64,000 nucleotides of DNA from Punica granatum. Its lineage: Eukaryota; Streptophyta; Magnoliopsida; Myrtales; Lythraceae. Below are positions 49,388 through 62,020 of the stretch, piece by piece. The position numbers were made by a program, and so were the translations under genes. Location: contig NC_045129.1 of assembly GCF_007655135.1 (NCBI RefSeq), positions 27,563,391-27,627,390 of the forward strand, given 5' to 3'. Position 1 is the first letter of the stretch. Each line of letters starts with the position of its first letter. A model generated the notes under the pieces. That model searched no databases, had not been told where the DNA came from, and was given only the letters and a program-made list of their open reading frames with translations.

Positions 49388-49420
49388 GGGGGAGAGGGGG
49401 AGAGGGGGAGAGGGGGAGTG
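49388..49420. repeat. (GGGGGAGA)n microsatellite
   Basis: Four near-perfect 8-bp units. Confidence 0.9.
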
Positions 49421-49729
49421 GAGAGAGTGGAAACGTGGTGAACAGAAAAATGATTTTTCTTTTTGCAATTAAATCCTAATTAAATGGTTGTTAATATTCA
49501 GAAATTTTTGTTACTAAAGGGTCTTGAAAAACTCAAAGTTACACCGTTACGATCTTCTCCAATACAATCAAACAAGAAGTGTTTTCAGGTCCCTGGGAGA
49601 CCTTTGGGGGCGACTGGTGAGTGAAGTGCTTTTCCCCATTCATGTCACTCCTTTTTTTTTTAAATTTGAAGTATAAAAAATAATTTTTAATCTAGCATTA
49701 ATTTAACTGACTTCTTTCTATTTGTCATA

Positions 49730-50580
49730 TTAAAAATATCTTAATTTTATTTTCGAGAAAATATAAGGTTATACCACCTATTGGTTGAGATTAATATTTC
49801 TCGGGTTTAGTTTGAACATGACCACTTAATGGATTTCGAGCTCCTATATTGCATGTAAAGTTCATCGCTTAAAATTACCAAATCCTTTTTATTTTTATTA
49901 AATTTTATTATCTTTCTAGTTTTTTCTTTATTTGGTTGCGAGTGAGGTGATTCTTCTAACGTATATGACCCGCTATTTTTATTTTAACGTTTTTTAGTTA
50001 AGTGTAAAAAGCCTATTTAATTTGTACTAAATTTTGACCTTCCTTTTGTAACCGGTAAAAACCTATTAAATTAATGATAAATTTAAAGGGCCTCTTCTTA
50101 TTTGCGAAATTACAAATGTGCTAACTCTAATGCGATGAAACGCAAGGTTATCCACATTATTAATGTGGCCTTGACCACTTATGAATTTCGAATTCTTCAC
50201 CATCAATAAAGTTCGTCCACATAAAATTAGTGGGCTAACTTATATATTTATTATTTAAATATTAATATTCTTTTAGTAATTTTTTATTTAGTATAAAAAC
50301 TATCAATCAATTGGTCACCAATTCAAATAGTTTTTTTTTATTTGTGCTACTATAAATGTCCTAACTTTTTTTCCGATGAAATGTAAGGATACACTATCCT
50401 ATTGAGTGAGATTAACTTACGCTTGGATTTTGACTTAGCAATGACCACAAGATATTTTCAATGAATATAACTTGTTCACTTAAAATTATCCACCTATTAT
50501 TGTGATCATGACATTCTAAATAGACATACTAATGTAATTTGCACCCGCGATGAAGCGTGGGTAGAAATTACCTAGTAATA
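49730..50580. repeat. Three diverged direct repeats, about 260-300 bp
   Basis: Blocks recur in the same order near 49760, 50130 and 50365: 'aa(t/c)gcaaggtta(t)', 'gaccactta(a)tg(g)atttcgaa', 'aaagttc(a/g)tc', and 'cttaaaatta(c/t)c'. Separated by T-rich spacers. Non-coding. Probably an old tandemly amplified repeat. Confidence 0.6.
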
Positions 50581-50730
50581 ATGGAAATAGATAGTAATAC
50601 TAGACAATAGTTTGAGCAGACCTAGTGAGGGAAAAATGAAATAAAAATGATAAAATTAAGTTTATTAGAACGTGTGAAAAAAATAGTATGAATTAAAATT
50701 GAGAAAATATAATTTGTTTTGAAATTCGTG

Positions 50731-50749
50731 TATATATATATATATATAT
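50731..50749. repeat. (TA)n microsatellite
   Basis: About ten TA units followed by a T run. Confidence 0.9.
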
Positions 50750-50900
50750 TTTTTTTTTAAGTAGAATACTCACACTTCATCACGAGTACATTAAATTTGT
50801 ATTATGACTGTATAATGATCATATTGCTCTTTTACATCAAACATGACTACAATTTTAATATTCTTTCGGAGGAAGACCATGAACATAATGTGAACATAGG

Positions 50901-50924
50901 TTTTGTTTTGTTTTGTTTTGTTTT
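50901..50924. repeat. (TTTTG)n microsatellite
   Basis: Four to five perfect TTTTG units. Confidence 0.9.
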
Positions 50925-51596
50925 ATTTATTATGCTTGTCGGTATTTTGAACTTCTGTTTGGAAGGATAGAAAATTTGGAAAAAGAAAAAAAATTGGGAA
51001 TAAAGTTCGAACAAAGAGGTGATAACGTTTATTCATTTGATGCAGCATAAATTCTTTTAACATTCGATTCATGTGAAAAGAATTTCCCGGTTTGGTACAA
51101 GGAATTTAAAGAAATAATACTTCTCCCTCAAAATCTTCTACGTCCAATTATCTCCAAATTTCTTCTTCCTCCATCCGAACAAATCAATGGTTGTTTGCCC
51201 TTTCGAAGTCCTAAAAGGGAAGATCGAAAGAACTCTTTGAGCACCTGTCATTCTCATCGGTTAGGACAATTCAATTCTTCTTCCTCGCCATCAGAAGAAA
51301 CAAAATTTTATTTATTTATTTTTCCGATTATTCTGTTGGTGGCTGGATGACAAAACAAAATAAAACAAATTATTAATAACTTAAAAAATATGAATTTTGT
51401 CCCCCTTTCTAAATTTTGGCAAGAAAAGACACGAATTTTGATTTTCTTATCACGTTAAGCATTTGTGCCATTTTTCATCTATTTTGCTGACGTTGAAGAA
51501 AACGGTGACTACATGACGAATTGTGTCATGCCAAGTCAACAAAAGAATAGAAAATTCCTTTTTTAAAAAAAATATAGAGAGAAAGTCTTTGATCGG
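50925..51596. other. Spacer left of the Ogre-like element
   Basis: AT-rich. No gene seen. Confidence 0.6.
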
Positions 51597-53581
51597 TGTC
51601 AGCACCCCATTTTGGCTCACCATTCCAAACAATGATATTAGCAATGACCCAAGCCACGACTTGAGCAGAATACAGAAAACGACACTATTTTCCGATAGTT
51701 CGCTCGGTCATCGGAAGATAGTGAATATTGGACTCCAAAAATCCACACCAGTGCCAAATAGATGAAAAGTGTCCCCAAAGGCATTTTGCAAATCATCTGT
51801 TCTATACAGAACAACTTTCTGTATACAGACAACTTTTCAGTGGAAGTCCAAAAATGCCGGTTTCCTGGAGAAAAGTTAATTCCAAATATCAGACGCGGCC
51901 ATGCCCCATCAGCACACAGAGTAGGAACAACGCTTCAGATTGTCTTTTGGAAGTCACACAGACACTTCAAATGACTTCCGAACGGCAAAACAAGCATACC
52001 CCTCTTCAGAAGAGCATAGCCGGAGAAGGGTCTGATGGAATTACGGCAAACGAAGTTCATACTGCATTGCCCAGAAAACTCTAGCAGACATTCACAATTG
52101 GGCAAAACAGACAGCAAAACCCTTCGCGGTTTCCCGAGTAACCTGCGAAGAGCGGAAATGACCATTTTCAGTGGAAATCCATATCCGGAGGTCCTCTTTG
52201 GGGAAATTTGACGCCGAATGCTTACGTTACACAATGCTAGCCTTCTTAAGGCTCAATGTGGAGTCGTCGGAATAATTCACACAACTCATCTAGATCTCTC
52301 AAACAGTGCTTTAGAGGTCTCAGATACACTCTTCAAGTCCTTGGAGGTCTAATCTTGACAAACAGAGATTACAGTAATCTCCGGAGTGCCCAAGCAACTC
52401 AGAAGTCATCTTGAGAAAACCAGTCTCGGCCTCCTAGGACGTCTCCGGCCCCACGTTAGCATTACCGGCTTAAGGGATGATTGTTCACGTGGTTTGACAA
52501 CTTACGCCAAAATGACCAACGTGAGATGCGGACACAAGATATGCTGTCAGAAGCGGACAACTTCGCCCTGGTCACTTGCAATGAGCAAAACCGGATTCCG
52601 AGCCTCGCACACATCCGGGACATTTCTCCATGAAAAATGTCAATCTCGGGCTCATTAACTCCGTTTTCTCGCGTATATCGACAATTCGACGTTCAATTCG
52701 AACCACGAACTTCGAATGCGCGACCAATCGAGACCCGAACTTTGGCCCGAACTTACCTCGCGACCCGTGGGACCCACGGCCAACTCATTGCCGCCTCACC
52801 CATGCCCATTGCCCTCCATGTCTCTTGTCATCTTCTTCTTCAAGCCAAGAAGACAACTTGCATTTGTCTTCCTTTTGCAAAATATCTAAGTGTTTCAATT
52901 CAACACTCCAACTTCCCATCCAAGCCATCAATGCTCTTATCTCTTCTCCATTAATGCAATGGATGAGGATTGAGCTTGATATTTCCTTAAGAAATTCGGA
53001 TTCCACTAATCCATGGCCCTAATTGCACTTTTCTTCACTAATCTTGCATTTAAGCTTTTCTATATATTGTCCAAATGTCATTAACTTAAGGGACCTTAAA
53101 AACACTCTCTCTCTAGCATTTCTCACTCTTCAAAAGCTCTCAAACTCCATAGCAAACCGCAGCAAGCTTCAGCCATTTCCAGCAAGCAAAACCAAGCAAA
53201 ACCGGGCAAAGTCTTAAGTCGGAATCCATCCCGGCTTGAATCCAAACTTTACCAAACTTCATATCCCACATGTTTTCGAGCCCCTCTATCCATTTCTGAA
53301 CTTAGATTTTAAGTTTGAAGCCTCTAAGCCATAGAACCAGCCTTGAACAAAATCTGGACAGATTTGGTCCTTCTCGGGTAAAAAATGTCAAACCGGGTTT
53401 CAAGCCTTTCCAAGTCGGTTTGAGCTACCAAAACCCATCAAACACCTCCCCACACAACCCTAGGGTGTCAAGAAGTCAAGCAATCCAAGAAAAACCCGTC
53501 GGTTTAACCCCAGGAAGAAGAAACAGCCCGACTGCCCAGTCGGGTCGAAATTTCTGACTGTTTGTGGGGTTTTCTTGCAGA

Positions 53582-54112
53582 TCGGGTCGATCCGAGACTC
53601 TTTTCGGAAAACGACCACCACAGCCACCTCCAGAGGTGAGTTAGCAGTCGGGAGCCGTTGGCCTTGCTCAAAAATTCCATCGGGAGCCTCCGTGGCGACG
53701 TCCGACCCGACTGGTGCCAGACGGGTCCGAATTTCCAGACGTACTCTGTTTTCCGTGATCTTTGCAGGGCTGTACGGGTCGACCCGATAACTCTGGGACC
53801 TAACCACCACCACAGTCACCTCCGGGGGTCAGTTAGGAGTCAGGAGCCACTGACCTTGCCTCAAACTTCCATCGGGAGCCTCCGTGGCGACGTCCGACCC
53901 GACTGGTGCCAGACGGGTCCGAATTTCCAGACGTACTCTGTTTTCCGTGATCTTTGCAGGGCTGTACGGGTCGACCCGATAACTCTGGGACCAAACGACC
54001 ACCACAGTCACCTCCGGGGGTCAGTTAGGAGTCAGGAGCCACTGACCTTGCCTCAAAATTCCATCGGGAGCCTCCGTGGCGACGTCCGACCCGACTTGTG
54101 CCAGTCGGGTCT
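53582..54112 (+). repeat. 192-bp tandem repeat, about 2.8 copies
   Basis: GGGTCGACCCGATAACTCTG recurs at 53776 and 53968, a spacing of 192 bp; copy 1 starts at about 53582. Copies 1 and 2 share long identical blocks ('gacgtccgacccgactggtgccagacgggtccg'-type). The near-identity implies recent expansion. Confidence 0.9.
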
Positions 54113-54239
54113 GTCCAATATTTCAGCCGGGTCTGTTTGATGCCATTCGGGTCTGTTCAACGGAAAACAGCTCAAAACCGACCCATCAACGGTCCAACCC
54201 GACTCTTGAAGGTCCCATCCCGCATCTCGGGACTAGTTG

Positions 54240-54935
54240 GAGCTCTCGGGTGACCAGCGTCCGTCACCGAGCGTCACCGAGCGCAGCCAGCGCCCGTCAC
54301 CGAGCGTCACCGAGCGCAACCCTCGGGCGTCACCAACGTCCGTCACCGAGCGTCTCCAGCGCCACCCGCGCCCATCACCAGCACACCCGCGCCCGTCACC
54401 CGCGCACGCCCGTGCTCGTCATCCAGCGCCACCCGCGCCCATCACCAGCACACCCGCGCCCGTCACCCGCGCACGCCCGTGCTCGTCATCCAGCGCCACC
54501 CGCGCCCATCACCAGCACACCCGCGCCCGTCACCGCGCACGCCCGTGCTCGTCATCCAGCGCCACCCGCGCCCTTCACCAGCACACCCGTGCCCGCCACC
54601 CGCGCACTCCCGTGCTCCTCATCTAGCGCACGCCCGCGCCCTTCACCAGCACACCCGCGCCCGTCACCAGCGCACGCCCGCGCCCGTCACCAGCGCACGC
54701 CGCGCCCGTCACCAGCGCACGCCGGCGCCCGTCACCAGCGCACGCCGCGCCCGTCACCAGCGCACGCCTGCGCCCGTCACCAGCGCACGCCCGTGCTCGT
54801 CACCAGCGCACGCCCGCGCCCGTCACCAGCGCACGCCCGTGCCTGTCATCCGCGCACGCCCGCGCCTGTCACCGCGCACACCCGCGCCCACCACCAGCGC
54901 CTGTCCGTGCCCACTAGCTCCCGTCACCGTGCTCG
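54240..54935 (+). repeat. GC-rich minisatellite, 22-23-bp unit
   Basis: Unit of the form CACGCCCGCGCCCGTCACC + AGCG, about nine consecutive copies at 54660-54870. Just upstream is a higher-order array of about 64 bp ('cgtgctcgtcatccagcgcc...', three copies at about 54410-54600). GC is about 70%. Six-frame translations give long His/Arg/Pro/Ser-Ala strings, which reflect the repeat. Confidence 0.9.
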
Positions 54936-57764
54936 ACCGTGCCCGTGCACGTCCATCCTTGCACCCGAATACCCTTTTAAGGGTTCCACCGAGTCACCCG
55001 ACTCTCAAACACTTCCCCGACTCTTTCCTCGTATTTCGAGGCTAGGTAAAACACTTTCGACTTAGAGGAGTTAGGACTTTTTATATTTTTGCATGGCTAT
55101 GGAGTATTATGGTGTTTTCATGCATGTTTCATTCACAAGATTTAATTTTTATGCAATTTTATGTTATATTATACACGTACACTATCTTAGGACTTGCTAT
55201 CATGTCGGAAAGGGGCTTGGATCATCATAAAGAAGACTATCCCGACCCTATTATGGCACATTAAGTCTCGGCCAATTCTCTAAAGGAGAGGGTTGAGATT
55301 TAAATTGCTCTTTTCGGGTTAAGATCGGTCTCCTTAGCCTATTCAAGTTAATTTCCGAGTTTGTTTATCATTATTGCATGCATGAAGCCGGTGTTATGTT
55401 ATCCTTTTCCTTAATTAACACGTTTGTGAATGTTTGTATGTTTGAATGAGCTAAACAAATCGTGATAACGCCGGCTTTTGTTAAAAAAGGGTGCTATTTA
55501 TCACGGTCGATGTTTGAGCATGCGAGAAATAATTAAACCACGATTAGGAAATCGTTCGTGACTCGGATAGAGCCATGAGAACCTTCGGCCACCCTTCACA
55601 AGATGAAGCCGAGGGCTTCTTGGCCTTCCTTGAGTCAAGAATGAATTCCTTATCTCAAGTTTAATTTGTTGATCGGATGATGTGAAGTTTTACTTCAATG
55701 TCTTTACGATTCCCATATTAAAATATCATGTAAAGACTCTTTTAAACAAAGCATGCATGGATTCGAGTATCGATGACTCATTCGGGTCCATTTGGTTATG
55801 AGGATAGTTTCGGTTATTGGACCAAATTATTCTCGATCCTTATGGAATCGTCTTGGTCGTCGAGTCGCGAATCGTTTTCACAATTAATGCATTCGGCACA
55901 ACCCTTAAGCATTAATTCCACAAACGGGTTAATCGGGACGCTCACACGATTAAACTCACTTCATACTGATAAAGTTTACCCGAATTGGACATTAACTGAT
56001 AACTCGCGTCGACGAGTCGTCAAAGGATGTTGGTGCCCTTTTTAAACTTATCAATTTCAAAACCCGAAACGCGCGGTCCGACGTGGCATGGACGTCTAAA
56101 AAGGGCTTTTGTGTCTCAACTTGAGTTTTCACTTGATTTCAGGTAACTCATGTCAAGATACGGAAGATCTTTCTGGATCACTTCCGGACAGATCAACCGA
56201 TTCTTTGGCTTTTTCAGGGTTCTTGCACAACCCTGGATGATCCAGGGAATCGGTCGACACCGGCTACAGGCCGAGGTGGCCCGCACTGTGATGTTTCCCC
56301 TTTTTTCTGAAAACCATTTTCAAATAAAGGGCAAAATCATCTTTTCACAACCCCGCGACATCTTTAGGGTTAGCATAATAGAAACACTACAGTACGGGAT
56401 AAGAACGGGCTACCTGTTCAGGTGCAGGTTCATCTGCATAGCCTTTTCTTATCTAACTGATGAGTTTCTGCTATCCTAACATAGACTCGGGTAACTAGAA
56501 CAGTTGATCCTTGTCAGAAAACCTGTGAAATGCTGATTAACCTTTCACTCGACCTAACCAAACACTAGATAATGGTTAGGAGGAATTCTAGATTCCAAAT
56601 CTAGAGTCAAAACACGAGTTTGGTTAATTCAGTGGTAATTCAGTGTCACAATACAGAACAACTGTAAAAGCGATTCACACACCTGAGATTTGACTCTCTT
56701 TGTCAAGTTCTCAAAACAAAGCCGAATGCTAAAACGTTGGCACATGTTTGATTGTTTAGCATATGGCATTTGCTTGCAAAAACACCCCTGGGTTAATAAT
56801 CTGTTAATTCACGTAAACACGACAATAACAAACACTTTGTCTATTATTAACATGTTGCGTGTTATCTTTCCGCACCTGTTTGCCATGCGGGTCGAGCCTG
56901 ATCCCTAGGCCGAATAATATTAGGGTTCAACGCCCTAATCATCGAGCACAGGGTCCAACACCCTAATCAACACTCACAGGGTCCAACGCCCTATTCAGTG
57001 AGAGCGTTCATTGAATTTCAGTTCTTCGGTCTTTTCCCTAAACTCACGGTGAGTTAGAGTGGAATAATAACCGAACGCAAAAAGACTGGAATTCGACCCT
57101 TTTGCAATTTGTATTTATTGTTTTTGAGAGCATTGTAAGGATTCTATTTGGTGCATTTATTCTATAAGAATTCCAGTCGGTGAGCGAACGGTCCGAGAGT
57201 CGAATTAATCGAATCGGTCTAATGCTTGCCCAGACACAAGTGAATCCAAGATATCGCGGTTCTGGTTCACGCAGGGATTCAACCTCCATGGTTCGATGAA
57301 CTGTAACGCAAGATTGTGAACCAATTCCCCGACATATAGATTTACTTCTCTCCCGGCTTCTCAACCGACATCGTTTGGTTCATCGAATATCCGGTGTCAA
57401 AACGTGCGAGCCGAGTGCAGCTTAATTCACGCGGTAAATAATAAAACATGCAAGCCTAGCAAACCAGAGTACCGAAAGGGCGTGCGGGATATAGGCCCGC
57501 ACGTAACATGAACCCCCGAACACGGATTTTCCGGTTCCGCACAGATCAATGCTTTAACAACAAACTAGGTGTTCCATACCCCTAGACCCAGGGTAACTTA
57601 TCCGCCCTCGACCTTCGGGTCGTAAAATGATAAGTGGCGACTCCTTCTCTCACGCGTGTCCGACGCGCGCCCCCGCGGGAAGGTGGACGTTCCGACCAAG
57701 CCGCGCGATCCAAAAGCGCGCAATGCGGGCCCCGACGAGAGTCAACATTCGGGTCCGTACAGCT

Positions 57765-57783
57765 TGGCGACTCCACTGGGGAC
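57765..57783 (+). other. Primer binding site, Ogre/Tat-like
   Basis: TGGCGACTCCACTGGGGAC starts three bases after the LTR. This is the form I recall for Ogre-lineage elements (reported as tRNA-Arg). It differs from the tRNA-Met site of the two gypsy elements in this window. Confidence 0.7.
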
Positions 57784-58343
57784 ATACTTAGTGGGTTCAG
57801 GCTCAACCCGTTTGCTTTGCTTGCATGTTTATTTACCGCTTTCAGTACATTTCCCGCTTATCTACTTTACGCACTTTTATTTAAAAGCACTTGCATTGCA
57901 TATCACGCTAGCACTAGGTACCTATGGGTCGCGTCCCACGACCGATTTTAGGCAACCCAGGTTAGATAGGGGTTCGAAGTAGGGGTACGGCGCACGGTTC
58001 GACTGTCGCTTAGGCCTTGAAAAGAATCCCGCCCGATTTCAAGGAATTGACACCCTTGAGTCGGGGGCCCCCATCCCTAGGTAGCACGGTCCCTGTAGCA
58101 CTGAACCATGCATCGTGCTATGCTTCCATGCAAGCCTTCTACCCGACTCCGGCAACAGTCTATCGAGTCGGCCTGTGAGCCACTTGAGTCTTTTCCATTT
58201 CAAGAGCGGTGTACATGTACCTTGTAATTTTATTAAGCCGTGGGCATTTATTTTTCGCACTCACGCATCATACAGTTTTCAAAATTAGGGTGTCATTCGC
58301 ATTGATGAGTCCTAAGCTGATCTTCTTTACATCTTGGTAAGGG

Positions 58344-59830
58344 ATGTCGCATTCGGCTTCCTTTCTACGCCTCGACAGAATCACGCCACCGCTTGAGCAG
58401 ATCAGTCACATATGGACCAGCCTGCGTCAAATTGACCGAAACTATATCACTTCCTTCGTCGGAGATGTGCCCATGCTCTCCACACGCCGAGTAGATTGGA
58501 ATTTCCTAGGAGCAGCTGTGACGTTATGGGATCCAACCCATGCGGTCTTCAACATTCAGGGTACAGAGCTTACGCCTATCATTGAGGAGTATCGGACCCT
58601 CATTGGTAGGACTGCTATTTCCCACGGCATTGTGGAGCCTAACCTCCGTACTACTCGATTGGTCTTAGTCTCGCGCCTATTCAGGGTGCACAGATCTCAA
58701 CTGCATGCCGAACTTGCATACTCCGGAGGCACTGAGATAGTAACCACGAAACTTCTCTGCTTTATCAAATCACAAGCACGCGAGGTTCGAGGGGACATTT
58801 TTCAAGCAAACTTATGTCATGCAGTTTTGCTCCTTATTTTTGGAACCCTTTTATTCCCTAGCGCAGTCGATCGCATCAACGCAGCTTTGGCTAGCGTCAT
58901 CCTCCAAGTGGTCGGAGGTCGCGGGTACGAGGTAGCCCTAGTGGCTGAGACCATTCGGTCGCTCGACCGCGTTACGCGAACAGCTGATCGAAGGTTGAGG
59001 GGGTCCCCAATCCTTTTGCAAATTTGGCTACAGAGCCACGCAAGCCCCTTTGGCCTCGTGCCCCCAGTTCTGTTTTTCAACCACTCGGAGTCGATCATTT
59101 TCCGGTTACTACCTTTAGTGCACGTGGAAGAACGCAAGGTTTCCGAGTGGATCAAAATTTTTCGTGAAATATCACCCAAGGGCTTTAAGTGGCGTGCCGC
59201 GTGGATGCCACCCGGACCCATGGCCCTTAGATGCCATGATTTTAACGGAATCCCACTTTTGAGCCATGCGGGGTCCACCACTTACTTCCCGTTGCGAGTA
59301 ATGAGGCAGTTTGGTAGCCTACAGACAGTCCCCGAGGACATGGCACGGACTAGGTTCGAACACACTTGGCGGGAGGATCAGACGTCCGTAGATTGCCAAA
59401 GTGATATCCAACAGGTCCTATCCGCATGGCGCACTGCGGTCACAGAGCTACCTTACTTTCCCGAACACCCTACTCAGGATGAACGGGATTTTCGGGCTAC
59501 GGAAGAGTACATCCTCCGTTTCTACCGACGGAGTTCGTACACGAAGATTCCACCGACTCTCCACAACTTGAGGATAGCACACCATATGGGGCACCCTCAA
59601 CTTCGAGCATCGCCGTCCAAGCGGAACTCACTAGCCTCAGGTCTGAAAGGGACCGCCTTCGTTGGGAGGTCGCTGAGAAAGATGAGCAACTCATCGATCA
59701 GCGCCAGCTTCAAATGGAGCTCGCCCAAGCACGCGCCGAGTTACAGAGACGTGATCAGGAGTTGGCACGTGCGAACGCTACCTTGGAGAGGTCCAAGAAG
59801 AGGACCCATGGAGGTCCCCACCCATCTTAG
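58344..59830 (+). pseudogene. Ogre-type ORF1, DUF7745/plant-mobile-domain-like protein with one frameshift
   Basis: Starts at ATG 58344 (MSHSASFLRLDRITPPLEQ). About 400 codons are intact, with TELTPIIEEYRTLIGRTAI near residues 77-95, the phrase typical of plant DUF7745 / mobile-domain proteins, then a helical region. Near 59536 one base appears lost. The frame in use afterwards drifts to a stop at 59919-59921 with no sense. The neighbouring frame 59540-59830 instead gives a clean coiled coil (LTSLRSERDRLRWEVAEKDE, then ELQRRDQELARANATLERSK) ending in TAG. The original protein was therefore about 495 aa with a C-terminal coiled coil. Function unknown. Such an ORF ahead of gag is characteristic of Ogre/Tat elements. 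Confidence 0.8.
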
Positions 59831-60050
59831 GATAGATATCTCCACTAAGCTTTCGCCTGGAATTGGTGTTTTCCGTGGCAATGTTCACTTGTGCCCCGAG
59901 CGAGATGGAAGATCGACTTAAGGATTTATTTTCCAAACTGCATTGTATTTTAAACTCTTTGAATCAATGCGAACGACAGCATTAGCTTTCAAAACCCACG
60001 CATTGCATACATTTGATATATTTATTGTCTTGCGGCTACAACGCATTTCC

Positions 60051-60265
60051 GCGCGATAGACAAGTTGTGTCGACCTTCGCGGGTAGACCACTTGCGGTCT
60101 TCACCTCTCCATGGCAAGACGTGCTATGACCAGAGGCCGTCCAGCCCGGCCACCCACCCCGCACGATAGGCGAGTCGTGCCCATTTTCGCGGGCAGGCCA
60201 CTCGCGGCCTTCACCCTTCCTCCACAGCAAGACGAACTGTGGCCCGAGGGCCGATCAACCTTCCC
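60051..60265 (+). repeat. Tandem duplication, about 110 bp unit
   Basis: Copy 1 about 60051-60160 and copy 2 about 60161-60265 share 'gcgcgataga..gttgtg', 'tcgcgggtagaccactt / tcgcgggcaggccactc', 'ggtcttcacc' and 'gcaagacg' in order. Confidence 0.8.
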
Positions 60266-60765
60266 AGGCGAAGTTAACCAACACTAACTTCTTCCTAACA
60301 GAGAGTGTCACTGCGTGATCGGACGCACGTCCCTCCGCGTGACCCAGCGCATCTACCAGCGATCGAGCGCGCCTCACACATGTCCAAGCATGTTCACACC
60401 AACTCATACATGCCTGCTCAACGTATCAATGCATGTCTCTCGGTGTGCTCGCACGACACCTACCAGGCCAGTTCGCTTCCCTACACACTTGCATTGAAAT
60501 GCTGAACGGTTCATGCTTCTTCATTGTTTTCTTTTCCCATTGCAGGAAATTCTCAACAAGAAGACAGCCTGAATACTAAGCGACCACAATTGAGACAACA
60601 AACGTCTCCCATCCATCCAGCTCCTTGGGATTTCAACACTAAGTCCCCATCCCTGCTCCATAGAGCAATACCGCAAGCAAATCGGCGTCACTGCATTGCA
60701 GCGCCTTGCGCTATTCCTCAGCATTGACCTTTGCTCTTACATCTCTTGCATTTTCCTATCGAGCA

Positions 60766-60898
60766 TGCATTTACTGCATCGGACCTCAGTTCTGCATTTA
60801 CTGCTTTCGGGCCTCGGCCCAGCATTTACTGCTTTTGGGCTTCGGCCCCGCATTTACTGCTTTCAGGTTTGACGCCTCGCATTTACTGCTTTCAGGCT
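60766..60898 (+). repeat. Minisatellite GCATTTACTGC(T)..., about 30 bp unit, five copies
   Basis: GCATTTACTGC begins at about 60766 and recurs four more times every 27-34 bp, alternating with 'ttcgggcctcggccc' type sequence. Confidence 0.85.
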
Positions 60899-61854
60899 CA
60901 TCTGAAATCCAAAATCGACTTGGATACAAATTCATCCAAGCGATACTTCAAGGAGCAAGTCTAATCTTTCCACTACAAAGACAGAAAGTGACAGCTCCAC
61001 AAACAGAGCATGACCCAACTCTCCATCGCAGACCAGCACGGTCATACCTCCGATCAAAGAATGGATCTCATCCACCTCCGTTGTGATCACCGACTAAACA
61101 CTGGGGCAACACGCGCAGTTTTCTTTAAACTCTCTGTTGCTTTCATTCAAATGCATTCCCACAAATAGGCTCCCACATGAACAAATCCTTCAATGGAGCA
61201 TTAGGACAGTCTCGAAGACGCCCTATCGGTTCTGTTGGACCTGTTCGACTTACCTGTCCTCGTGGGACTCGGCTTCTCGAGCCTTCCCTAGGACGGCTGC
61301 GCATGCCTACTCGCAATTAGGGAAAACATGCTTATGTGACTTCAGTCATGGTCTAACCACTCCAGAGTGATGATGACTACATTCCCGGAAACAAATGTCA
61401 TCCACACGCGACACCCCATGGGTCGTGTGCGAGACAAAAGGGATTTTCCCATGGGTCCACCCCATATTTCTTACCGCATACTCCACCGCACAATCGCCTA
61501 ACACACTATCTTCTTTGTCATCTTTTACAGGGACACGTCGGTCACAGGCGAAGAATGATGCACAGGCTCACGCCTTTCTGAGAACTCCTCTCGAGCCTTC
61601 TCCCTTATACTTTGACAGGGAAGGGGCTCGGCACGGAGATACCCCCTACAAAGCTAAAGACAAAAACAACTGAGCGAGCCTTATGCCATCAACGCAACGA
61701 TTTCAGTTGACATTGACGACATGAGACGGCCAGGGGCGACAGTTGCAGAAACCGCCCACCACGAGTCACATCGATGACAAAAGACCGGGGCATTCGCGTT
61801 CAACGCTTGCACCGAGACCACCTCGGACATCATCCACCCACGAAAAGCATTTCC

Positions 61855-62020
61855 AAGTGACGTACACTGGGGCATCCCCGGTTGAAGTTCGCACTAGCAC
61901 AACTTTTCCAAGCGACGTACACTGGGGCATCCCCGGTTGAAGTTCGCGCCAACACAACCTCGGCAAGCGACGTACACTGGGCCTCCCTGGTTGAAGTTCG
62001 CCCCGAGGTCGCCATCGTGG
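61855..62020 (+). repeat. Tandem repeat, about 60 bp unit, three copies
   Basis: GACGTACACTGGGGCATCCC + 'cggttgaagttcgc' recurs at about 61859, 61914 and 61969. The last copy has a small deletion. Confidence 0.85.

Larger units (their letters stand above)
51597..57761 (+). repeat. 5' LTR of the Ogre/Tat-like element, 6,165 bp
   Basis: It starts TGTCAGCACCCC and ends CCGTACA just before the PBS. The 3' part (about 56100-57761) is clearly homologous to 34987-36340 reversed, including 'ttctttggctttttcagggttcttgcac', the AGGTGTTCCATACCCCTAGA-like block and the GC-rich end. The 5' part (51597-53000) is not similar by eye to the other two LTRs beyond the first dozen bases. The middle holds two tandem arrays. 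Open frames inside are low-complexity. Confidence 0.75.

Noticed and set aside
54076..55065. Long open frames (329 and 188 codons) rich in Pro, His, Arg, Ser and Ala
   Set aside because: They are translations of the GC-rich minisatellite inside the LTR; several frames are open at once, and no start context or domain is present.
59537..59921. The last about 128 residues of the 525-codon ORF1 reading
   Set aside because: Composition is unstructured, whereas the neighbouring frame gives a coiled coil ending at 59830. A frameshift explains this better.
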